A DNA stretch of 64,000 nucleotides from Pseudomicrostroma phylloplanum (lineage: Eukaryota; Basidiomycota; Exobasidiomycetes; Microstromatales): NCBI GenBank assembly GCA_039545275.1, contig BCHS01000001.1, positions 1,938,853-2,002,852 on the forward strand, written 5' to 3'. The position numbers and the translations under genes were made by a program. The notes beneath the pieces are model-generated. The model saw only the letters and a program-made list of their open reading frames with translations. It was not told where the DNA came from and did no database searches. Shown in pieces: positions 56,144 through 64,000 of this stretch; the first letter of the stretch is position 1; every line of letters begins with the position of its first letter.

Positions 56144-56773
56144 GGCGCGTTATCGCTGATACGCTCGAGGTGTCACGAGGGGACAGCGTGCCAGCGATCT
56201 GACGAGTATGTGCCGACTAAGGGGGTCGAGGCAGGGAGGAAGGCGTCTTGTATCGCTGCTTCGTTGGTGCGTTCTGGGGAGATACGCAAGGCGGCTACGT
56301 GCGGCCGGGAGCGTCCGGCGCACGGCTCGCCAGGAGCGTGGCTGCGTACCGGATAAAGCGCTTGATCGGCCGGGCGGTGATCCACGAGCCTGTGCCGGAG
56401 CCAGTGGCCCTGAGCGTAGAGGAATGGAAAACGTTGGCAGAGTGACGGCTACGACGACTATGACTAGGACGTCGATGATGTCGATTGTCGAGATACAGGA
56501 CATACAGACGGGGCAGTCAATCTCCAGGCCTGTTCTCCTCTGCCTTCGGCCCTGCCCCGCTCTCCCTCCCCCTGCCCCGCCCCACATTCGTCTCTCCCCG
56601 CCAAGCTCCGACGCATCGATCCTCTCCACCCAGTCCACCTTCCGCTCCGCTCGCACGCACGCACGCACGCACGCAGAACGCACACAGGCCTACTAGTACG
56701 GCCTGCCCTCGCTCCCTTGTACTTGTTCTCCTTCTCCTTTTCGTCACTCATACTCTCTCTCTGCAGCCCCGCC
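56144..56773. other. Divergent promoter region PTC7-like/Nudix
   Basis: It includes a short ACGC repeat at about 56653-56675. Small open frames on both strands look like chance. Confidence 0.4.
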
Positions 56774-57442
56774 ATGGCAGCAGGCAAGGCCACCCACGTT
56801 CAACCGCGTCAAGTAGCAGTTGCAATCGCTTATCGCCTCGCTCGGAGCAGCAGCAGCAGCAGCAGCAACACCACACAGGCCGAGGCCAACTCCAGCTCCG
56901 AGGCTCAGGCGGGGGTGGGAGCGGTGGAAGTGTGTCTCGTTTCCTCGCGGAAACATGCGAATCGCTGGGTACTGCCCAAGGGAGGAATCGAGAAGGGGGA
57001 GAATGTGGGCGAGGCGGCTAGGCGGGAGCTCTGGGAGGAGGGTGAGTGGACTGGCGAGCGAGGGACTTCTGTCTGGGTATCGGGGAGCGAGATGCTGATC
57101 CTTTTCTGCGTTTATCACTCACTCATGCCCCCATCAGCCGGTCTGAAATCCCCTTCATCCTCACCCCCCGCGCCCCTCCACCACGCACCAACCCTCACTT
57201 CCACTCCAGACCACAAGCCCCATCGCTCCTCTCCCAGCACCTCTCCTAACGACCCACGCTTCATCCCACGCGCAATCTACACTGCCATCGAGGTGCGTCT
57301 AGAAGAGGGGTATGAAGGGGAGGAGGATTGGCCTGAGAAGCACGAGAGGGAGCGGCGGTGGGTGCGGTTTGAGGAGGCTTGTGAGTTGGTGAAGTGGAGG
57401 GGGGACGCGTTGAGGTTGTTGGAGGGGAGTAGTCTAGCGTAA
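56774..57442 (+). CDS. Nudix hydrolase, probably diphosphoinositol polyphosphate phosphohydrolase
   Basis: Two exons (56774-57041, 57138-57442) give 190 residues. The strand VEVCLVSSRKHANRWVLPKGG leads into the Nudix box GxxxxxExxxxxxxRExxEExG, read as GGIEKGENVGEAARRELWEE joined across the intron to AGL. The Arg/Lys-rich approach (SSRKHANRWVLPKGG) is like Aps1/DIPP enzymes that remove pyrophosphate from inositol pyrophosphates or diadenosine polyphosphates. Ser- and Pro-rich loops (residues 25-55 and 90-125) are insertions. The 96-nt intron is a multiple of three and has no in-frame stop, so an unspliced message would add 32 residues inside the Nudix box. The start ATG has an upstream in-frame alternative at 56717, but its extra residues look like leader. 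Confidence 0.82.
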   Translation: MAAGKATHVQPRQVAVAIAYRLARSSSSSSSNTTQAEANSSSEAQAGVGAVEVCLVSSRKHANRWVLPKGGIEKGENVGEAARRELWEEGEWTGERGTSVWVSGSEMLILFCVYHSLMPPSAGLKSPSSSPPAPLHHAPTLTSTPDHKPHRSSPSTSPNDPRFIPRAIYTAIEVRLEEGYEGEEDWPEKHERERRWVRFEEACELVKWRGDALRLLEGSSLA

Positions 57443-57541
57443 GGGATTGGGGCAGAAGAAGAGACCTGTGTATTACCCCTTCAATCCAATGTACAATATG
57501 CATTCCCAAAGGACAATTTTCAAGAAGAAGGGTCACCGGCT

Positions 57542-58546
57542 CTACAGTCCCTGCGGAGGGAACTTCTCCCTCCAGAACGCAGCAATCTCCCCCCGGTTGG
57601 CACACCACACCTTCCCCTCCCTATGCAGCTTCTCCACCCTCTCCACCATCTCCTTGACCGCTCCAAATCTGCCCGGCCTCCCACTAATCCTACAGTGCAG
57701 TCCTACAGTCATCATTGCCGACTTTCCCTCTTCCTCCGCTTCCGCCAGTAGCGTATCGAGTGTAGTCTGCATGTACGCACCAAAATCGACTCCTGAGCTG
57801 AACCCGGGTGCGATTGCGAACTTCATATCATTCACCTCGAGGGTGTAAGGAACGATGAGTACCGGCTTGTCTTCCCCTTCTTTGGGCTGCTCGACGGGTG
57901 GAGAGAGGTAGTAGGGGAGATCATCATCGTAGGCGTCCGAGTCGTAGTACTTCTCCAGGAGACCGTGCGCCTTGTAGTGTTCGTACACCAATCGACGGGT
58001 ATGCATCGAGACTCGGCCCGTGTACCACCCTAGAGGTGGCGTGTTCGAAGGAGAAGCCTTTGAGATCGCCTCGTAGGCTTGACGGATATGCGCTTGCTCC
58101 ACCTCGGGAGAGAGGGAGGCATAGTTGATCCATCGGTAGGCGTGCGAGGCCACTTCGCACCCTGCACCCTCCATCGCCTCTACCGCTGCCGGGTTCATCT
58201 CAACCGCCTTCCCTACCGCCCAGCTCGTAAATGTCAATCCATGCTTCTTGAACAATCCAAGGATCCGCCAAAAGCCAACCCGACTACCATAAGCATACGT
58301 GCTCTCCCTACTCAACTCCCTCTCCCTCAATGGACCTCCCACAGATGCGCCCAGACCATTCTCGGTGAGGAACCCCTCGGCAGCTTCGTCTCCATTGAGA
58401 AGAGTGTTTTCAGCTCCTTCTTCGTAGTTGAGGACAAAGGAGACGGCGAGGCGGGCACCGTTGGGCCAGGTGAAAGAGGGAGGGGAGGAGCCGTACCCGA
58501 TTAGGTCGCGGGAGGTGTGGGATGGACCGGCGTTGAAGGGCTTCAT
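57542..58546 (-). CDS. PuuE-like allantoinase / polysaccharide deacetylase family protein
   Basis: One exon; from the ATG at 58544-58546 it encodes 334 residues. RDLIGYGSSPPSFTWPNGARLAVSFVLNYEEGAENTLLNGD and SRVGFWRILGLFKKHGL match the metal-independent PuuE allantoinase branch of the polysaccharide deacetylase superfamily. EVASHAYRWINY supplies a His-containing motif, and MMTVGLHCRISGRPGRFGAV lies near the C-terminus. In that branch the enzyme opens allantoin to allantoate in purine catabolism. Close relatives act on chitin or polysaccharides, so the substrate is inferred. The frame stays open to 58774, but the extra 76 residues (a hydrophobic stretch and many Ser/Arg) are probably untranslated leader. 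It lies in tandem with the sugar-phosphate cyclase. Confidence 0.75.
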   Translation of the reverse strand: MKPFNAGPSHTSRDLIGYGSSPPSFTWPNGARLAVSFVLNYEEGAENTLLNGDEAAEGFLTENGLGASVGGPLRERELSRESTYAYGSRVGFWRILGLFKKHGLTFTSWAVGKAVEMNPAAVEAMEGAGCEVASHAYRWINYASLSPEVEQAHIRQAYEAISKASPSNTPPLGWYTGRVSMHTRRLVYEHYKAHGLLEKYYDSDAYDDDLPYYLSPPVEQPKEGEDKPVLIVPYTLEVNDMKFAIAPGFSSGVDFGAYMQTTLDTLLAEAEEEGKSAMMTVGLHCRISGRPGRFGAVKEMVERVEKLHREGKVWCANRGEIAAFWREKFPPQGL

Positions 58547-59129
58547 GGCTGGAGGAGAGGAGGAGGTGAAGTTTGCAAGAGCGAGGTGCAGAGGTAGTGA
58601 TGGAAGTGTAAGCAGCAGAGCAACGAGGCAGCGACACGGAGAAGGGGAGCAAGGATCGACAACGGCAAGGCGGGAAGAGGAGCTCGCTTCCTCGGAGAAA
58701 AGCACGGACCGACCGACCGACCGACAGGCTGCACGCTTGCTCGGCTCCCACCTACCGCCAGACCACCTCTGCAACCACCATCAACCCTCGCTTCTCTTGT
58801 CGGGCTTAGACTAAGGTCTCTCTCTCAGACAGATGATTCTGAGATGCTAAAGCTTCATTGCTTCTTTTGATTGGTGCGACCGAAAACGAAACGCCAAGAA
58901 AGTGGATGAAAGTGGGGGTGGCGCAGAACAGGAGAGGAGATGTACCCCCGCTAAGTTGCAGTGACCCACAAGAGAGAGATACACGACTTTGATGATGAAC
59001 CTTTTTTTCTTTCCTACCCGTGCTCCATGAATCCTGCTAGCTAAGTATTTTCTCTTCACCTTGCTCCGACTATTACTGCGTGCTGTTGACTAAGACAAGG
59101 AACACTACGAAGTGCAATCAAGGACAGAC
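58547..59129. other. Intergenic region between the cyclase 3' end and the PuuE-like gene
   Basis: Both flanking genes are on the minus strand, so this holds the PuuE-like promoter and the 3' UTR of the cyclase. A tandem GACC repeat occurs near 58708-58722. I see no other gene. Confidence 0.4.
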
Positions 59130-60786
59130 TTATGCCTTGACAGCGGGAGCGCCGTTGCCCTTGGTGTGCTGCACACCATTGGAGTGGCCATTGGGAACAC
59201 CGTTGGCGTGGCCATTGACACCATTGGCGTGTCCATTGACCTCCTTCTTGTTCCTGCCGATTCCAGTCTGGGCGAGTGCCTCGGCCTTCTTCTGTGCCAG
59301 CATGGCATCGGGGTCAGCTCCCAAGTCTCCAGCATCGGCGTAGCCGTCAACTCCGGCTCCACCATTGGTCTGAGGGTATCGCTGGTTGACGTAGTCCTTG
59401 TGGATCTTGAGGACCTTTGTGAACTCCTCGTTGGACACATCGTTGGCGAAGACGCACTTGCCCAGAGGCTTGGGCAGGACCAGACGCTGCAGTCCGTCAC
59501 GGGTCTTCTTGATGGCGTCCATACCGCGCATCAGCATGTCGTAGTCGAAGAGCTCGTGGTCGACGGTGAGACCGACGCGGGTGACGGTGTCAAAGAACTC
59601 GTCTCGCTCCTCGGCAGAGATGTAGCCACGGTCGTGGGCAATGGTGACGCAGAAGGCCATGTCGATCATGATGGCGTGTCCGTGCCTGAGAGGTGGGAAG
59701 GGGGCCAGCTCCAGAGTAGGGGAGATGGCGTGACCAGAGGCAATGACACGGTCCAGACCAATCTCGTGCAGGTTGGGCGACTCGAGGTCAAGCATGCACT
59801 TGATGGCTCTCCTGCAAATGACATCGGCTGCCTCCTTGAGCTCCTTGGCGTAAGCCTTGTCCGTCTCCTTTCGTCCGAATCCAGAGGTGACGAGATCAGG
59901 GCCGTACTTGACCAGCAGGTCCCAGGTGGGCTTCTCAGCTACGTGTGAAATCTTGACAATCTCTGCAAAGCCGTTTCGGATCTGACCCTCTGGCAGGGTT
60001 CGCAGGAAGTCAAAGTCGAGGAAAGTGTGCATGGGGGCATGGTAGGCTCCCAGACGGTTCTTCAGCTTGCCGTGGTTGATTCCGACCTTGATGGAGATGG
60101 CGGCATCGATGAGAGCAATCAGAGTGGTTCCCACCCTGATCCAGTTGGTGGACCTTCGGTACGAAGCACAGGCGTAACCGCAGACGTCCGAGGCGAGACC
60201 TCCTCCTACTACCAGGACGGGCTCCTACAAGGCGGGCAGCAAAGAGAAGAGAAAGCAGAGGCGGCGGCGACGACAGGGGAGAAACAAAGGACAAGAAAGC
60301 AGGAAAGAGGGCCAAATAGAAGAGAGGACAAAGTATACAGTCAGCGTCTGCTCAGCGTGGTCACAGGGCGCACTGAGCCTGTGTGGGCTCTCGTCTCTTC
60401 GCTTCTTGACTCACCTTCCTGATCAGACCGAACTGGTCAAAGGCGTCGACCATTCCCTCGAAGGTGTCCATGTTCTTGTTGAGCTCACCTCCCTTGAAGA
60501 TGTGGAAGGTGACTGGGATGTTGTGAGCACCAAAGTAGGTCTCAATGGCCTTTCCGTAGATGCTGTGCACCTGGTCATCAACTACTACAAGTACCCTTCC
60601 CCACTTTGTGTAGAAGGAGGCGAGGTCTTCCTTTTGCTGGTCAAAGACATTGTCTACGAAGCTGTAGGTGTAGCGAAGTTCTTCGGAGCCCTGGACGGAG
60701 TAGCCGGGCCCGACGGTGTTCTTGGAGGCGGGTACCTCGGTGACCTTTGCGGACATGTCAGAGGAAGTGGTGCAACAGTCTGCCAT
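59130..60786 (-). CDS. Sugar-phosphate cyclase of the DDGS/EEVS type
   Basis: Two exons (60415-60786 and 59130-60224) give 488 residues. The fold is that of 3-dehydroquinate synthase: VVVDDQVHSIYG, the NAD-binding VLVVGGGLASDVCGYACASYRR, then TTLIALIDAAISIKVGINH and KNRLGAYHAP. GFAEIVKISHV and HGHAIMIDMAF provide metal-ligand residues. The IDAAISIKVGINHGKLKNRLGAYHAP block is like the desmethyl-4-deoxygadusol and 2-epi-5-epi-valiolone synthases rather than the shikimate-pathway enzyme. DDGS starts mycosporine and mycosporine-like amino acid synthesis from sedoheptulose 7-phosphate. The last 70 residues hold NGHANGV-type repeats. No O-methyltransferase or ATP-grasp partner is visible in the window, so the product cannot be fixed. 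Confidence 0.8.
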
Positions 60787-61417
60787 TGTGAAAGGTGGTA
60801 AAGGGGTGGGGCGGTGGTAGTGGTGATGGATCTGGTGACGATGGTAATGAAAGTGAGCGTGGTACGGGAGTGCTTGGTGCTAGTGCTGGTGAAGTACTGG
60901 TATCAAGAGAGAGAGTGGGATGGTACAGTGACGACGAATACTTTCGAGGGGCGATGGAGAGTGAGAGTGGGTAGTCGAGGGAAGAAGAAGAAGAAGGAAA
61001 CGTTCGAAGAGGTGCACTGGAAGCCATCAGGTGCTATTTGAGGGCACGGGGCAGGGCATTCCTTCGCAGGGTCCAAGTCTGCTTCTGCACGTCTTGGGTA
61101 AGGTGGACCGGAACAGAGTGGAGGGGGACAACGGCAGCCACGCCCTCATCTCCAGCACCAATGACTAAGACGTGCGGGGGGAAGCTGCAACAGACAGCAA
61201 CCGACAGCACCAGCGGCATCAGCACCACCACCACCACCACCACCACACAGCCATCATTGGGCCGAGGTACAGCGAGGAAGGAAGCAGGGGAGGGGGGGCA
61301 GGCACACCAGCAGCAGACGAAGGTACACTGACGATGAGCCTGACAGGCGAGGTAAGTAGGGCCTCTTGGGTGAGGAGGAGGAGGAGGACGAAGAGCACCC
61401 GCACGTCTGCCTGCCTG

Positions 61418-61446
61418 CACGTCCGCACGTCCGCACGTCCGCACGC
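61418..61446. repeat. GCACGTCC octamer minisatellite
   Basis: About three and a half consecutive copies of an 8-bp unit, embedded in the repeat-rich, gene-poor region. Confidence 0.75.
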
Positions 61447-63424
61447 CTTTGAGATCTTCTCCTCGCAATGAACAGAGTCGCAGAAGAGAGAGTGGAGATG
61501 AGTAAGACGGAATCAGCCCACGGCGCGCCATGCAGACACTCAGGAAGCCCAGCTCAAGCTCCGCCCGGCCCCCATGTGGAGTGGAGGGCGAGTGACCTGA
61601 CTCAGGGACGGAGAAAGGGAAGCACTGGCACCAGGACAGAGGCGAAGAGAGATGTAAATCTCTTGCCTTCACAAGCTCAAGAAGAAGAAGCAGAAGCACC
61701 AGAAGCTCTGGCAGCAGAAGCATTAGAAGCAGAAGCGTCCACAGAGGCGACGGCGGCAGCGGCGGCAGAGGAAGAAAGGACATTCATCACAAGGAAGCAG
61801 ATTCGTTGCACCGCACTGCACTGACACTGACACTGCTCCTGCTCTGGTAAGGTGAGATCCCCTCTGTGCTCCGTGGCTGGCAGGCAGGCTCATTGGCTCG
61901 AAGCTTGGTCGGTGCTGAGACCGTGCGTGGCCTTCGCCGAAGTGACGCCTTCATGACGAAGCGAGGCGGGTCTGGCGAGGCCAGAAGATGCACCCTTACC
62001 CGGTTACAACCGCCGCCGGCCAGCCGGCCAGGGGGCGGAGCAGACCAAGACCAAGACCAAGCAAGGCCAGCTGACCTTTCTCGGCAAAAAGGCATAGCCT
62101 AGCGTAGGGGGTGCTCTGGGCGGTGGGAGAGAGCCACACACACACACGTACACGGACCAATACCTGGACTCGCCAAGGCCTCTCGCTCGCCTATTATTGT
62201 CCCTGTCGCCTACCCACACCCATCAGCATCCTCACGTACCCACGGTCCACATAAGCTGCTGGCCACGTCGTCTTTCTGGATCACGTCACGCTGCCAGCCA
62301 GTCTGTATGAATGATGAGCCTTCCAGCTGACTGCCTGTGAGCGATCAGGGTCTGGCTGTGCTCCACGGCGGGTGATTTGTCCGTGCGCCTCCACGCTGCG
62401 CCTACGTAGCTTGGAATCGCGTGCACCCTTGGTCTTCTTCTTCGCGTGCCAATCTGCATGCTTACCAAAGAATCTGAGACGCCCTTCCTAGCGCTCCGCT
62501 CCGATTCGCCGGGCGTGCGTGCGTGCTGTGCGGAAAGGAAATCTTCCATACGCCCGTCTGTCCGTCTGTATGTGATCTTCGCTTTGACAATGGCTTACAT
62601 GATCATTCCAAATGCCATTGGGACTGACTGGTTGGCTGGCTGGCTGACAGCAGCCTGTGCCTTTGACAGCTAGCTAGCAGACCGACACTCGGTCGGCCGG
62701 TTGTGCGATCTCGCATGAATTCGCGTGGCTGAGCTTTCAGCCCTCAGCCGTAGAGCATTAGCGTAATCACCCCCTCATCCATCCCCTCTCTGCCGCTTGG
62801 CATCTCCCACCTTCCAACCGAATTCAATTCCATTGTGATTCAACACCCTTTGTCAACCCACGTTTTCGCTTGCAAATTCGCCGAAGCCGAATGCCGAGGG
62901 CAGAGCTGCACTTCTGACACACAATGCACGTCGCAAGGGGGGTGAGGGCAGATCTCCTTGATCGATCGGTTCATTGATTGATGTGATGGTCTGTCAGCCG
63001 GGCTGTCTTTGTCAGTTGAAACAGAAGAGGATGATCGTCTTGATGGGAGATTGGCAAAGCAGAGAGTGAGGCGAAGGGCCAGAGCTACGTGAAAGTCGCA
63101 CGCAGGAGTGGGTAGGAACCAGTGCATTACTGACCTCATCCTCCGAGAGTCAAGCTAAGCACGCTCTCACGGTCAGACTCGTAGCACACACTCACACTCA
63201 CACACACACACACGGTATCTCTTCTTTCGTGATAGAACTGGTACTAGTGAAATTGACAATGGAGAAAGCACGGAGAAACCTGGGAACAAATGCATGAAAG
63301 GGCGCAGTCTGGTACCGACGCCCATCGGGGTTTTTGGTCAATTAGAGGCGGAACAGGACCAAAGAGAGAGTGAGGTGAGGTGAGGTGAGATATGAGGTGG
63401 AAAGGTGAGGTGTGAGGGGGGGGG

Positions 63425-63464
63425 NNNNNNNNNNNNNNNNNNNNNNNNNNNNNNNNNNNNNNNN
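63425..63464. other. Assembly gap (40 N) inside a poly-G tract
   Basis: Forty undetermined bases lie between runs of G on both sides, so the homopolymer was probably not resolved. Confidence 0.97.
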
Positions 63465-63838
63465 GGGGGGGAGTGGCGAGCGGAATGACTGTAGTGTAGT
63501 GAGGGTGAGGTGATAAGACGGTTGGAAGCCAGTAACGATGGGAAAAGACGAGCAGCAGGTAGCAGCAATTGGGAAAGAGAAAGACGAGCAGTGGGAAGAG
63601 GAATCCGGAGACGTGTATGTGTGTCGTTGAGGCTGAGCTAGAGACTGTGCTGGTTGTTCTATCTCGTATGTGTGTCAAAGGAGTGTAGGTGAGGGAGGGC
63701 TTTCGAAAAGTCGCCTCCGATTGAGTCAAGCGCTGGCGCTACAGAGAGGATGATGAGGGTCCGGAAGACTCTTGTCCGCTACGAGCTACCTTGCTGCTGT
63801 CCCTCTGCGCCTCTTGCTCTGTTTTGCTGTCGGTCCAT

Positions 63839-64000
63839 CTAGACGACGTAGAGGTTGACTCGGGTAATGGTGACTCCCGAAGTGTCAAAGTTGGTCCAGG
63901 TGGTGGTATTGTAGGCCGCACTGACAAAGCAGTCGTTGTATCCACTTCCAGAGCACAGCATGAACATCTGCATCGTCGCCGTAGTCGGTGTGCTTCCACT
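63839..64000 (-). CDS. 3' end of an unrecognised protein gene
   Basis: The minus strand is open for 53 codons from the window edge to a TAG at 63839-63841. The fragment ends CFVSAAYNTTTWTNFDTSG and then VTITRVNLYVV. It is rich in Thr, Asn, Tyr and Ser, with two Cys, as in secreted or cell-wall proteins, but I recognise no domain. The frame may also begin at an exon border outside the window. Confidence 0.4.
   Translation of the reverse strand, partial: SGSTPTTATMQMFMLCSGSGYNDCFVSAAYNTTTWTNFDTSGVTITRVNLYVV

Larger units (their letters stand above)
60787..63838. other. 3-kb gene-poor, repeat-rich region
   Basis: No coding frame is convincing. It contains short tandem repeats: CAC triplets near 61222-61247, a GCACGTCC octamer repeat near 61418-61446, GAAGCA-like hexamers near 61680-61740, CA runs near 62132-62145 and 63188-63213, and GTGAG repeats near 63370-63415 leading into a G-run that surrounds the second gap. 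The region next to 60787 presumably includes the promoter of the sugar-phosphate cyclase. Confidence 0.4.

Noticed and set aside
58547..58774. A 76-residue N-terminal extension of the PuuE-like protein, including a hydrophobic stretch
   Set aside because: The family start aligns with MKPFNAG at 58546, and the extra part is Ser/Arg-rich with an irregular hydrophobic segment, more like leader than signal peptide.
61418..61446. CRISPR-like array
   Set aside because: It is a simple 8-bp tandem repeat without spacers; CRISPR is not expected in a fungal nuclear genome.
61468..61824. A 118-codon plus-strand frame rich in Ala and Glu
   Set aside because: It is produced by GAAGCA-like repeats, has no recognisable domain and lies in the repeat-rich region.

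Overview
This window is nuclear DNA of a fungus, almost certainly a basidiomycete. It is gene-dense. Many genes are broken by short introns with GTGAG-type donors and CTAAC/CTAAT-like branch sites. The proteins are typically fungal: KU80, ZIP4, NUP192, TSC2, a TOK-type potassium channel, a GT31 glycosyltransferase and a C-x-C-x3-C-x2-C RPB3. A smut-type lineage (Ustilaginomycotina) would fit, but that placement is inference. There are two assembly gaps (20113-20212 and 63425-63464).

Layout, left to right. 1-6.1 kb: COA3 (partial, -), CYC1 (+) and KU80 (-). 6.4-11.7 kb: a tubulin cofactor C fused to a C-terminal EthD-like domain (+), the very-long-chain 3-hydroxyacyl-CoA dehydratase PHS1 (-) and RNA polymerase II subunit RPB3 (+). 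12-15.3 kb: tRNA-Arg(TCT), cytochrome c heme lyase (+) and a GT31-type glycosyltransferase (-). 15.6-21.95 kb is the accessory-looking part: a 3'-half tRNA-Glu fragment, one very large gene with a DUF3435-like tyrosine recombinase domain plus C-terminal zinc fingers, and an intact intron-bearing tRNA-Glu(CTC). The two tRNA-Glu segments form a 75-bp inverted repeat around the recombinase gene. 22.3-33.7 kb: SWP1 (-), NUP192 (+), RPS14 (-) and RPS8 (+). 34.5-40.1 kb: the meiotic gene ZIP4/SPO22 (about 12 exons, -) and QCR6 (-), whose reading frame requires a 2-nt microexon. 41-50.8 kb: the single-exon TSC2 gene (+) and the TOK channel (-). 51-60.8 kb: an alpha/beta hydrolase (+), a PTC7-type phosphatase (-), a Nudix hydrolase (+), a PuuE-like allantoinase/polysaccharide deacetylase (-) and a DDGS/EEVS-type sugar-phosphate cyclase (-). 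60.8-63.8 kb is gene-poor and full of simple repeats. The window ends in the 3' end of an unrecognised minus-strand gene.

Four genes serve the cytochrome c end of the respiratory chain: cytochrome c, its heme lyase, the Coa3 assembly factor of complex IV and the QCR6 hinge subunit of complex III that docks cytochrome c. Genes are mostly arranged as divergent or convergent pairs, for example COA3/CYC1, KU80/TBCC, PHS1/RPB3, SWP1/NUP192, RPS14/RPS8, QCR6/TSC2, TOK/hydrolase and PTC7/Nudix. The four points most worth a second look are the recombinase locus with its inverted tRNA-Glu repeats, the QCR6 microexon, the TBCC-EthD fusion and the DDGS-like cyclase without visible partner genes.
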